A DNA stretch of 12,097 nt from NCBI GenBank assembly GCA_020436955.1, contig JAGQWW010000046.1, positions 1 to 12,097 on the forward strand, in the 5' to 3' direction. A model generated the notes under the pieces. That model was not told the origin of the DNA. It did no database searches and saw only the letters and a program-made list of their open reading frames with translations. Of this stretch, positions 1-6,615 are shown one piece after another. How positions within the stretch are numbered: the stretch's first letter is position 1; every line of letters begins with the position of its first letter. Origin of the DNA: Saprospiraceae bacterium (lineage in GTDB: Bacteria; Bacteroidota; Bacteroidia; Chitinophagales; Saprospiraceae). The translations under genes were made by a program, and so were the position numbers.

Positions 1-393
1 CTGGTTAACTGCACTAATAGCTGGAGTGCTGTTAACGATAGCCTCATCCACCTGAGAACCACCTGCAATGGCTTTAAGGATTGCACTGTAGTATTCAACC
101 ATGATTTGGTTGCTTACTTCCTGTTGTGCATTCGCTGGCTGAGTTGAACCAAGTGTGTTGATCTCTCCTTGAAGGATTTGCATAGCAGAAGACTGATCAA
201 CTAGGTTGTTCAGTGTGATCTGCTGGCCATTGGTAGTCTTCACAGTATTACCAATAGTGGTAGTTGATACTGCTCTGATTGTACCTTGACCATTCACATC
301 ATGAGAAAACAACAAAGCAACTGCTAGTAGCATAAATACTCCTAACACTTTGCTCAAACTCGCACCAGAGATCTGGAAAGAAGTTTTTTTCAT
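1..393 (-). CDS. Secreted hypothetical protein, C-terminus cut off by window edge
   Basis: I do not recognise this gene. The reading frame is open from an ATG at 393-391 to the window edge, giving 131 residues with no stop, so the C-terminus is missing. Residues 1 to about 36 form a signal peptide: basic start MKKTSF, hydrophobic core GVFMLLAVALLF, then a likely cleavage near NGQ. The visible mature part is rich in Gln, Asn, Ser, Thr and Ala, has no cysteine, and contains TTTIGNTVKTTNGQQITLNN followed by probably helical segments (SAMQILQGEI, MVEYYSAILKAIAGG). It is likely periplasmic, outer-membrane or secreted. Codon choice leans to GGT, ATC, AAC and GTT more than in its neighbours, which may mean high expression (impression by eye). 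The gap upstream is long, so it is probably transcribed on its own. The presence of a gene is fairly sure; the function is unknown. Confidence 0.75.
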   Translation of the reverse strand, partial: MKKTSFQISGASLSKVLGVFMLLAVALLFSHDVNGQGTIRAVSTTTIGNTVKTTNGQQITLNNLVDQSSAMQILQGEINTLGSTQPANAQQEVSNQIMVEYYSAILKAIAGGSQVDEAIVNSTPAISAVNQ

Positions 394-442
394 GAGATTA
401 GAATTTGGTTAAAGAATTAAAAAATGAAATTAATATATACCA

Positions 443-460
443 TGCCTGCACACACAGGCA
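443..460. repeat. Hairpin TGCCTG-N6-CAGGCA
   Basis: Perfect 6-bp inverted repeat TGCCTG (443-448) and CAGGCA (455-460) around an alternating CACACA loop. It lies about 50 bp upstream of the start codon of the leftmost gene, probably in its 5' leader. It shares its stem with the hairpin at 7721-7738. There is no T run on either side, so it is unlikely to be a terminator. Confidence 0.5.
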
Positions 461-621
461 GTAGATACCGTGATAAGGATTGCCAAAAGCGACTTGTGCC
501 GCAAACAGACAAAACTTTTTAGCGAACCAAATACTTCACATGGAAGCGTGTGGACGCATCTTTAAACAATAAGGATTTGAAAGTATCTCGAAGTGAAAGG
601 AATGAAAGTGGAAAGGGATAG

Positions 622-794
622 AAAAAGGCAATACCTGCGCATGCAGTGATTGCCTCATTCTTTAATAGATTAATATGTGTGTGTAAGATCCGTTTTCCTC
701 ACGAGATTATAATTTGTTGTAGCTTGGCTAGTTTTTCACTAGTAACGTATGTTGCTCTTCTATTTTTAAATGCAAGAAATATATTTACATTTTT
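622..794 (-). ncRNA. Candidate orphan small RNA between promoter and terminator
   Basis: This is an inferred unit, not a recognised RNA family. On the minus strand a perfect TAnnTTTG element (TACATTTG, 808-801) would start RNA near 794. The first rho-independent-type terminator downstream is the nested hairpin at 654-627, followed by TTTTTC. The predicted RNA is about 170 nt. No normal-sized gene lies between them. The palindrome at 828-849 is centred about 44 bp upstream of the predicted start, where a class II activator would sit. The ends are approximate. The alternative is that the region is only the long 5' and 3' flanks of the two neighbouring genes. Confidence 0.25.
627..654 (-). terminator. 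Nested hairpin with T run on the minus strand
   Basis: Outer arms GGCAAT (627-632) and ATTGCC (649-654), a two-by-two mismatch, then inner arms CTGC (635-638) and GCAG (643-646) around GCAT. Read on the minus strand, the hairpin is followed at once by TTTTTC, as in an intrinsic terminator. It lies 311 bp beyond the aminopeptidase stop codon, which is far for that gene's own terminator. Confidence 0.5.
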
Positions 795-800
795 CAGATG

Positions 801-808
801 CAAATGTA
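801..808 (-). promoter_or_regulatory. Minus-strand -7 element TACATTTG
   Basis: Perfect match to the Bacteroidota TAnnTTTG element. No TTG is found at the usual -33 spacing; that place is next to a palindrome (828-849), which suggests an activator-dependent promoter. It could serve the candidate small RNA or, with a leader of about 400 nt, the leftmost gene. Confidence 0.4.
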
Positions 809-827
809 AAGGGTATTGAAACGGCAT

Positions 828-849
828 AAATACCCCTATTTTGGTATTT
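828..849. promoter_or_regulatory. Interrupted palindrome AAATACC-N8-GGTATTT, possible operator
   Basis: Perfect 7-bp arms AAATACC (828-834) and GGTATTT (843-849) with an 8-bp spacer CCTATTTT, in an AT-rich gap. The form suits a dimeric regulator. Its centre (838.5) lies about 44 bp upstream of the start predicted from the -7 element at 801-808. The regulator is unknown. A simple hairpin is also possible. Confidence 0.35.
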
Positions 850-952
850 TTAATATTGCATATTTTTTCGGAATGAAAAGAGCTGTTTTATAGAGGATTA
901 CAATTGAGGATAATTCTTTAAAATGTTGAAAAGTTCAAAATTATTTGCGCAG

Positions 953-977
953 CATCAATAACCATTACGCATTGATG
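953..977 (-). repeat. Stem-loop across the aminopeptidase stop codon
   Basis: Perfect 7-bp arms CATCAAT (953-959) and ATTGATG (971-977) with an 11-nt loop that contains the stop codon of the aminopeptidase gene. A second weak AT stem (TTGAA/TTCAA, 926-938) follows on the minus strand. Neither has a clear T run, so a transcript end here is only possible. Confidence 0.35.
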
Positions 978-2839
978 ACTTGCTCAATTTTCTCTCTGGT
1001 AAGGTCATGGTAAAAAGGTCTGGCCATCTTATAATAGTTCTCAGCTTTGGCTTTAAAACCTCTCTTCATGAGTGCCCTGTAGATAGGTGTCAAAAACTTT
1101 GCACGTCCTACACCCATTAAAAATTGCTCAATCTCTGAATAGATGTTTTCTGCATAACCGTTTTTAATCGTCAAGGCAAACCAGGCGGATTTTATTTCTG
1201 CATTCTTTGAACTGGTAAAGTTGAAGTTCAAATCCAGGGACTTCATCATTCGGTTGTCAAGGTCGATAGGAAGATGATTGATAAAGTAAACCCATTCTTG
1301 GGCCGAGAGTCCGTTTAAGACAGTTCTGGTGGGACTGGACCAGGCATTTATCTTTGCTATCACGCCATCCAGATATTCAAACCTGGCTGATTTAACTTCA
1401 GGGAGTGATGCTGGTATACCAGGTTGGTAAACCCATTCATCAATAGGTAGCCCAGGAGCATATTGATCCGTTAATTCCTTTTTTAAAAAGGAAAGAAAAG
1501 TTTCTGTGTCTATGGTCTGGCCGGCATAGGTTTGAAAATATTTCTTTAAAAACTGGTCCATCTTATCCCGACCAACTTTACGCTCAATTAATAATAAGAA
1601 GTTAGCACCCTTTTCATAAGCAATATTGTCCAATTCTATCATAGGATTGCGTCCTTTTAAATCAGTCTTGAGGCGGGTATCACCTTCATTGGTTTCTTGT
1701 TTGACATCGTCCTGCCAAATTTCCCTGCCATTTAAAATAAGCATGTTGGCGGCTTCAGGACCTTCCAGTGCTTCCATAATTCGCCACTCAAGATAGGTAG
1801 TAATGCCTTCATTTAGCCAGAAGTCATTCCAGGTTGCATTGGTCACCAAATTACCAGACCAGCTATGAGCTATTTCATGTGCTACCGTTGAAACCAAAGA
1901 CCGGTCTCCTACAATCAAGGTAGGCGTCACAAAGGTCAACATGGGATTTTCCATGCCTCCAAAAGGGAAACTGGGCGGCAGGACCAACACATTGAATTCG
2001 CCCCATTGATAAGGGCCACAAATGGATTCAGCTGTCTTAAGCATGTCTTCCATATGATTGAATTCATAATACGCATCATTGATAATGGCCGGTTCAGCAA
2101 AAATACCACATCGACTACTGACCTTTTCAAAAACAAGATCGCCCGCTGCAATGGCTACCAGGTAGGCAGGCACCGGATTCGTCTGTGAAAAAGTATACAC
2201 ACCATCGGCCCGTTTTTCAATTGGATTTTTGGCGCTCATCAAAGCTAACATCCCCGGAGGAACCTTAACTTTTGCATTGTAGGTAAATTTTATCCCCGGA
2301 GAATCCTGGCAAGGAATCCATGACCTGGTCATGATGGGTTGACCTTGCGAAAACAATATTGGAAGTTGTTTCCCCAGCGTTTGATTTTTTTCCATCCACA
2401 ATAATGCTGCTGCATCTTTCCCGCTGGTATAATGAATCTTTACCTGTTCCGTTTTTTTATCCACTTCAATTGCCAATGGTTGACCCAGGTAATCCTGGTC
2501 AGAACCCAACAAATAACCCGTTTCAAAAACATTTCCTCCCTTTTCAACCCGCTCCACCTTTTCAATTTGCAATCCTCTGGTATCTAACACCAGTCTGTCC
2601 CCTTCTTTCAATTCGATATCCCAGGTAGCGACACCCTTTACCACTTTATTTTCAAAATCTACTTCCACATCCAGATCCAGATGCTTAACAACTGCCTCGT
2701 CGGGACGTGCAAAACTATGAGGGTATTGACTGGATACATCTGCAGGCACTTCAACAGAGGAAAATGTAGTACAAGCAGAAAAAGCAATTATTGAAAGTAG
2801 AACCAGGAAAAGGTTAGAAAAGGTAAAAACTCCTCGCAT
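965..2839 (-). CDS. M1 family aminopeptidase lipoprotein, leukotriene A4 hydrolase-like
   Basis: Zinc metallopeptidase expected to remove N-terminal residues from peptides. A lipoprotein signal (residues 1-23, lipobox FSAC with Cys23) indicates membrane anchoring outside the cytoplasm. The N-terminal beta domain covers about 40-240. The catalytic domain holds the substrate-binding GGMEN motif (294-298), the zinc motif HEIAH (321-325) with third ligand Glu344 exactly 18 residues after it, and catalytic Glu322. Tyr408 in AYEKG matches the proton-donor tyrosine of leukotriene A4 hydrolase. WVYQPGIPASLP (469-480) resembles the start of that enzyme's C-terminal helical domain, which here covers about 485-620. 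At 624 residues the length matches LTA4H-type M1 enzymes, so it appears intact. The ATG at 2839 is right because the signal peptide begins there. A strong terminator ends only 28 bp upstream. Family call is very sure; epoxide hydrolase activity is not implied. Confidence 0.93.
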   Translation of the reverse strand: MRGVFTFSNLFLVLLSIIAFSACTTFSSVEVPADVSSQYPHSFARPDEAVVKHLDLDVEVDFENKVVKGVATWDIELKEGDRLVLDTRGLQIEKVERVEKGGNVFETGYLLGSDQDYLGQPLAIEVDKKTEQVKIHYTSGKDAAALLWMEKNQTLGKQLPILFSQGQPIMTRSWIPCQDSPGIKFTYNAKVKVPPGMLALMSAKNPIEKRADGVYTFSQTNPVPAYLVAIAAGDLVFEKVSSRCGIFAEPAIINDAYYEFNHMEDMLKTAESICGPYQWGEFNVLVLPPSFPFGGMENPMLTFVTPTLIVGDRSLVSTVAHEIAHSWSGNLVTNATWNDFWLNEGITTYLEWRIMEALEGPEAANMLILNGREIWQDDVKQETNEGDTRLKTDLKGRNPMIELDNIAYEKGANFLLLIERKVGRDKMDQFLKKYFQTYAGQTIDTETFLSFLKKELTDQYAPGLPIDEWVYQPGIPASLPEVKSARFEYLDGVIAKINAWSSPTRTVLNGLSAQEWVYFINHLPIDLDNRMMKSLDLNFNFTSSKNAEIKSAWFALTIKNGYAENIYSEIEQFLMGVGRAKFLTPIYRALMKRGFKAKAENYYKMARPFYHDLTREKIEQVINA

Positions 2840-2867
2840 GTTGCGTTGTTTTTTATCGTTAAAATAA

Positions 2868-2913
2868 AAACGGGTGATAAAAAGGTCTTTGAAAGTCTTT
2901 TTATCACCCGTTT
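2868..2913 (-). terminator. Strong intrinsic terminator after dsbD
   Basis: Perfect 17-bp inverted repeat: 2868-2884 pairs with 2897-2913 (core CGGGTGATAAAAAG), with a 12-nt loop that can itself fold (CTTT/AAAG). On the minus strand it begins about 20 bp after the dsbD stop and is followed by TTTTA-rich sequence, so it should end the dsbD transcript. Only 28 bp lie between it and the ATG of the aminopeptidase gene, and I see no TAnnTTTG element there. Confidence 0.85.
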
Positions 2914-2932
2914 CTCACATATAAATTATTTT

Positions 2933-5107
2933 TTATTCTTTACTTCCCAACAGATCACTATTGTAGCTTTTGAAAGTTTCCAATCCACACTCAAGGAACT
3001 CACTGTAATCTTTAGCGCCTTCCTTATAGCCTCTTGGAGCTGCCAACACCTTTTGGTCAGGTGTCATCATGACATACAGGGGCTGAGAGTTTTGTTCAAA
3101 ATTTACAATCTGGAAGTCGGCCCATTTATTTCCGACGTTTCGAAGCTTAGTTTCCCTTTGTTTGGAAACAAGAACTTCTGAAAGGTCTGCACGGTCATCC
3201 GTATAAAGAGAAACCAGGACAAAATCATTCTGCAGTTTTTTCCAAACATCCTCTACGACCCAAATATGCTCTTCGGTTTTACGACAGTTCACACAACCAT
3301 AGCCCGTAAAGTCAACCATGACAGGTTTTCCAACCTCCTGTGCATAGCTCAGACCTTCACAATAATCCTTGAAACAGTCAATGTTGTTAGCACACTTTGT
3401 AAAGGATGGGAAGCGAGCCTTGATTGCAGGGTCCACTTCAGGTTCGGGCAACAATAAATTATAATGCGCCGGAGGTGCCAATCCTGACATCAGAGCCAAA
3501 GAATTGTACATACCTGAACGGTCATCTTTTCCAAAACCTGTTGCCAGATAAATGGTCAATCCCAGAAACAGCACAGCAAAAGCGCCTCGTACCGGGCTCA
3601 ATTTTTTGACCGGACTGTCATGAGGGAATTTTATCAATCCAAAAAGGTATGCAGTGGTCAATGCAAAAATTATAACCCATGCTCCCATAAATATCTCATA
3701 AGGCAAAATTCCCCAGTGCATGGTCATATCTGCCACGGAAAGGAATTTAAGTGCCAGCGCTAGTTCCAGGAATCCTAGAACCACTTTGACTGAGTTCATC
3801 CAACCGCCTGATTTTGGCAATGAGTTTAGCCAGCCAGGAAAGGCAGCAAACAGTCCAAAAGGCAAAGCAAGCGCAGAGGAGAATCCAAGCATTACAAAGA
3901 AAGGCCCTAATTTATTGGTGGCTGATTCTACCAGTGCAGAGCCGATGATCGGACCTGTACAGGAGAAGGATACAATTGCAAGGGTAAAGGCCATAAAGAA
4001 GGTACCTATCAAACCACCCTTGTCTGCCATCTGGTCGGTTTTGTTGGACCATGAACTTGGAAGGGTTATCTCATAATAGCCAAAGAATGAAATCGCAAAT
4101 GCTATGAAAACCACAAAAAAGATGGTGTTGGCAATCCAGTCGGTAGATAATTGCTGCAAGGCATCTTCACCAAAAAAGGCCGTAATCATCAATCCAATGG
4201 CTACATAAATGATGATGATAGAAGCACCATACCACAATGCGTTTTTAATACCGGAAGAACGGTCTTTCGAACTTTTGGTAAAGAAACTCACAGTCAATGG
4301 AATCATTGGAAAAACACAAGGAGTAAGCAAGGCAACAAGCCCTCCCAGAAATCCCAACACAAAGGTCCACAATAGCGATTGGTCTCGAGCTACATCTTCT
4401 TCTCCACAATCTCCAATTGGATTAGTATAGGTCTCTCTAATGGTTGGAACTTCCTGGTCGATAACGTTACCATCCATTTTAAAATAGCAATCTCCGCCTG
4501 AGCCGGCAATGGCTTCTTGTTTGATTTGCAACAAACTATCATCCTCAACTACGGTTGCATTTTCTTCTGCCGCTTCCTCAACAGCCACTTCCTCAACCGC
4601 TTCAGTTACAGGCGTAATTTCTTTTTCAGAAACCTTTGCATCACTGGTTGAAGGTGCCGGAATATCAAAACTAAAATCTATATCGGTTGGGGGTAGACAG
4701 CGTTCATTATCGCATGTCATAAAGGTCAAATAACCTGTAATTGGCTTAGAGCGATCCGTAACCTTTACCTTCTGGGTAAAGTACACAGGGCCTTTGATAT
4801 ATTTGATTACTTCAACACCAAAAAGCGGATCCATACCCTGCTTTTTCTTTCCTTCTTCCTTTACACCTTCGATGCGTTCAAAATGGTTGCCCGGATCGAA
4901 TTCAAAAGCGGTCGGCACAGGGCCATCATCAGATGTAAACTGGGAATAGATGGTCCATCCTTCATCAATTTTGGCAGTAAATTTCAGATTGTATTCATTT
5001 CCAGATACCGGTTCAATCGTGAAGTCCCATTTTACCGGCTCCAGCAATTGGGCCTGCAGGGAATATATGCTCAGGAAAGTAAGTACAAGTAAAAAGGTTT
5101 TTTTCAT
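2933..5107 (-). CDS. dsbD: Thiol:disulfide interchange protein DsbD (protein-disulfide reductase)
   Basis: Carries electrons from cytoplasmic thioredoxin across the inner membrane to periplasmic thiol proteins (disulfide isomerisation, cytochrome c maturation). All three family modules are present. After a signal peptide (1 to about 20, LQAQ) comes the periplasmic N-domain (about 21-150) with its cysteine pair Cys132/Cys137 in CDNERCLPP. A linker rich in Glu, Ala and Val (about 155-200) follows. The membrane domain (about 245-525, around eight helices) has the redox cysteines Cys264 in LTPCVFPMIP and Cys383 in SFSCTGPIIG. The C-terminal thioredoxin-like domain has CVNC (605-608) after VDFTGYG. 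At 724 residues it is longer than E. coli DsbD because of the linker and a segment with extra cysteines (572, 578, 583) before the thioredoxin domain. The gene sits downstream of a free-standing copy of its N-domain and ends at a strong terminator. Confidence 0.95.
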   Translation of the reverse strand: MKKTFLLVLTFLSIYSLQAQLLEPVKWDFTIEPVSGNEYNLKFTAKIDEGWTIYSQFTSDDGPVPTAFEFDPGNHFERIEGVKEEGKKKQGMDPLFGVEVIKYIKGPVYFTQKVKVTDRSKPITGYLTFMTCDNERCLPPTDIDFSFDIPAPSTSDAKVSEKEITPVTEAVEEVAVEEAAEENATVVEDDSLLQIKQEAIAGSGGDCYFKMDGNVIDQEVPTIRETYTNPIGDCGEEDVARDQSLLWTFVLGFLGGLVALLTPCVFPMIPLTVSFFTKSSKDRSSGIKNALWYGASIIIIYVAIGLMITAFFGEDALQQLSTDWIANTIFFVVFIAFAISFFGYYEITLPSSWSNKTDQMADKGGLIGTFFMAFTLAIVSFSCTGPIIGSALVESATNKLGPFFVMLGFSSALALPFGLFAAFPGWLNSLPKSGGWMNSVKVVLGFLELALALKFLSVADMTMHWGILPYEIFMGAWVIIFALTTAYLFGLIKFPHDSPVKKLSPVRGAFAVLFLGLTIYLATGFGKDDRSGMYNSLALMSGLAPPAHYNLLLPEPEVDPAIKARFPSFTKCANNIDCFKDYCEGLSYAQEVGKPVMVDFTGYGCVNCRKTEEHIWVVEDVWKKLQNDFVLVSLYTDDRADLSEVLVSKQRETKLRNVGNKWADFQIVNFEQNSQPLYVMMTPDQKVLAAPRGYKEGAKDYSEFLECGLETFKSYNSDLLGSKE

Positions 5108-5128
5108 TACACCGTTATTTTGGCTTCA

Positions 5129-5156
5129 AAAATCTAAACGGCCACCAGGGCTTCAA
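5129..5156 (-). promoter_or_regulatory. Possible dsbD promoter
   Basis: On the minus strand, TTG (5156-5154), 17 bp, then TAGATTTT (5136-5129), one base off TAnnTTTG. It ends about 22 bp before the dsbD ATG, giving a very short leader. The match is imperfect, and dsbD could also be read from the gene upstream. Confidence 0.3.
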
Positions 5157-5267
5157 TTGATTCGGGTTTGAAAAATACCGGCTTTGGAAGGCGCTATTTT
5201 TGTGATTTTTTTAATGGCCCGAAAGACAAAATTAGAATTTCCATTCGGGTTTACGGGTACATAATTC

Positions 5268-5322
5268 AAAAAAAGGGCTGCCGGGCTGACCAATTCAGGA
5301 TCAAACCGCGGTTATCTGGTCA
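5268..5322 (-). terminator. Possible terminator after the DsbD N-domain gene
   Basis: Arms TGACCA (5287-5292) and TGGTCA (5317-5322) begin two bases after the stop codon and enclose a perfect 10-bp palindrome AACCGCGGTT (5304-5313). On the minus strand a run of seven T (5274-5268) follows 12 nt later. The distance between stem and T run is longer than usual, so termination is uncertain. The rest of the gap up to dsbD holds a 10-bp direct repeat ATTCGGGTTT (5160-5169, 5243-5252). Confidence 0.35.
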
Positions 5323-5323
5323 A

Positions 5324-5773
5324 TTATGGTAATGTAATGGTAAAATCTACATCTGTAGGAGGCAGACATTTTTCGTCGTCACAAGTCATAAAAGTTAGGT
5401 ATCCTGATACGCTTTTTTTACCTGCCGGCACCTTTACTTTTTGTTTAAAAAGAACTGCTCCGCTCAATTTGATTAGTTCCATATCAAACAACTTATCATA
5501 GGTCTCCTTTTTGTGACCGATTTCTTCGTTTTTTCCTACCAACACCAGGTCTTTTGGGCTTTCATAAAAGAAGCCTGTTGGTACTGGACCTTCATCTGAA
5601 ATGTATTGAGAATAAACGACCCAACCTTTGTCGATGTCTGCATGAAATTGAAGGTAATATTCAGTATCGGAAATTTTCTCTGCATCAAAGGTCCAGCTAA
5701 CCGGAGAATAAATTTGTGCCTGAGCAGAAAGGCCAACAAAAAATAGAAAGGAAAGTACGAGATATGGTCTCAT
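5324..5773 (-). CDS. Free-standing DsbD N-terminal domain protein
   Basis: Periplasmic single-domain protein, probably a thiol redox partner or carrier. The ATG at 5773 gives 149 residues with a clean signal peptide (MRPYLVLSFLFFVGLSAQAQ). A GTG 39 bp further upstream is in frame but lies beyond the -7 element, so I reject it. The mature part aligns along its full length with the N-domain of the neighbouring dsbD, about half identical by eye, sharing GWxxYSQ, DxGPVPT, the block GYLTFMTCD and CLPPTDxDF. Its cysteine pair is Cys131/Cys136, with the same four-residue spacing as in dsbD. It has no membrane or thioredoxin domain. It lies 216 bp upstream of dsbD on the same strand and probably arose by duplication of that domain. 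The domain assignment is sure; the role is inferred. Confidence 0.85.
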   Translation of the reverse strand: MRPYLVLSFLFFVGLSAQAQIYSPVSWTFDAEKISDTEYYLQFHADIDKGWVVYSQYISDEGPVPTGFFYESPKDLVLVGKNEEIGHKKETYDKLFDMELIKLSGAVLFKQKVKVPAGKKSVSGYLTFMTCDDEKCLPPTDVDFTITLP

Positions 5774-5796
5774 TGGATATTTTTTAAAGATGGAAA

Positions 5797-5823
5797 CAAA
5801 TTTAATGCTCACTTTACTCCAAA
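5797..5823 (-). promoter_or_regulatory. Promoter of the free-standing DsbD N-domain gene
   Basis: Perfect TAnnTTTG element TAAATTTG (5804-5797) on the minus strand, 24 bp before the ATG at 5773. A TTTG (5823-5820) lies 15 bp further upstream, which is short for a -33 box. The element's place supports the ATG start over the upstream GTG. Confidence 0.45.
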
Positions 5824-5824
5824 G

Positions 5825-5874
5825 TTGGAATTGGGCACGCCATTAACCAACCTTTAACGAAAGGTCCGTTCCAA
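5825..5874. repeat. Nested inverted repeat after purQ
   Basis: Outer arms TTGGAA (5825-5830) and TTCCAA (5869-5874) enclose an inner perfect hairpin ACCTTT-AACG-AAAGGT (5850-5865). It lies between the purQ stop and the next gene's promoter. There is no T run after it on the minus strand, so it may be an RNA-stabilising 3' structure rather than a terminator. Confidence 0.35.
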
Positions 5875-5907
5875 GAGTTACCAAAATGATATGTAAATGA
5901 GAATTGG

Positions 5908-6615
5908 CTACGCCGGTTGGCTGGTCATAGCCAACAAAGATTCGAACATAGCTTTACCATCTTCATTTCCAAGGATGGCTTCAGAGGCACGCTCCGGGTG
6001 AGGCATCATTCCAAATACATTGCGACCATCGTTGCAAATACCGGCAATGTTCATCAATGCTCCGTTAGGATTGGCTTCCTGGCTCACTGTGCCGCTTTCA
6101 TCGCAATATTTGAAAAGAATCTGGTCATTGGCCTCTAAATGCGCTAAAACCTCCTCAGAGGCAAAATAACGGCCTTCTGCGTGTGCGATTGGAATCTTAT
6201 AGGCTTTTTCTTTGGACAGGTTACGTGTTATGGCTGAGTTGGTAGATATCGTCTTTAAATAAACGTTTTTGCAAATGAATTTTTGATTTTCATTGCGCAA
6301 CAAAACTCCGGGCAAAAGGCCGGCTTCACAAAGCACCTGGAAACCGTTACAAATTCCCCATACATAACCGCCATTATTTGCAAACTCAATAACTGACTGC
6401 ATAATTGGAGAGAAGCGAGCGATAGCGCCTGCACGAAGGTAATCTCCATAAGAAAATCCACCCGGCAAAACGATACAATCACCCTTTTCGAAACCTTCAA
6501 GGGATGTGTCTTTGTGCCAAATCTTCTTGACCTCCTGCCCCATTACAGTTCCTAAAACGTGAATCATATCATCATCACAATTGGATCCGGGGAAGACTAC
6601 AACTCCAAATTTCAT
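5908..6615 (-). CDS. purQ: Phosphoribosylformylglycinamidine synthase subunit PurQ
   Basis: Glutaminase subunit of FGAM synthase, which makes ammonia from glutamine for PurL in the fourth step of purine synthesis; cytoplasmic. The class I glutamine amidotransferase fold is complete: start MKFGVVVFPGSNCDDD, oxyanion-side motif LPGGFSYGDYLRAG, nucleophile Cys89 in GICNGFQ, and the His206/Glu208 pair in HPERASE. At 235 residues it has normal length for separate PurQ, so this organism should use a small PurL with PurS rather than a fused enzyme. Neither purL nor purS is in the window. The ATG overlaps the stop of the preceding small gene as ATGA, pointing to coupled translation. Very sure. Confidence 0.97.
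   Translation of the reverse strand: MKFGVVVFPGSNCDDDMIHVLGTVMGQEVKKIWHKDTSLEGFEKGDCIVLPGGFSYGDYLRAGAIARFSPIMQSVIEFANNGGYVWGICNGFQVLCEAGLLPGVLLRNENQKFICKNVYLKTISTNSAITRNLSKEKAYKIPIAHAEGRYFASEEVLAHLEANDQILFKYCDESGTVSQEANPNGALMNIAGICNDGRNVFGMMPHPERASEAILGNEDGKAMFESLLAMTSQPA

Larger units (their letters stand above)
394..964. other. 571-bp gap with hairpins and a possible small RNA unit
   Basis: No convincing protein gene of normal size is present. The gap holds, from left to right, a TGCCTG/CAGGCA hairpin (443-460), a small GCGT/ACGC hairpin (about 547-558), a nested hairpin followed on the minus strand by a T run (627-654), a perfect minus-strand TAnnTTTG element (801-808), a 22-bp interrupted palindrome (828-849), and the 3' flank of the aminopeptidase gene. 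A 42-codon minus-strand reading frame (699-827) is noted in the findings. The stretch 850-950 is very AT-rich and otherwise featureless. Confidence 0.6.

Noticed and set aside
3720..4076. Plus-strand 118-codon frame
   Set aside because: Lies wholly opposite the membrane domain of dsbD, whose motifs are clear; composition and lack of any domain mark it as a shadow frame.
5774..5812. GTG start giving a 162-residue DsbD N-domain protein
   Set aside because: The extra 13 residues precede a clean signal peptide, and the -7 promoter element lies inside this stretch; the ATG at 5773 is better.
5813..5907. Intrinsic terminator for purQ
   Set aside because: Hairpins are present (5825-5874) but no T run follows on the minus strand, so I list it only as an inverted repeat.
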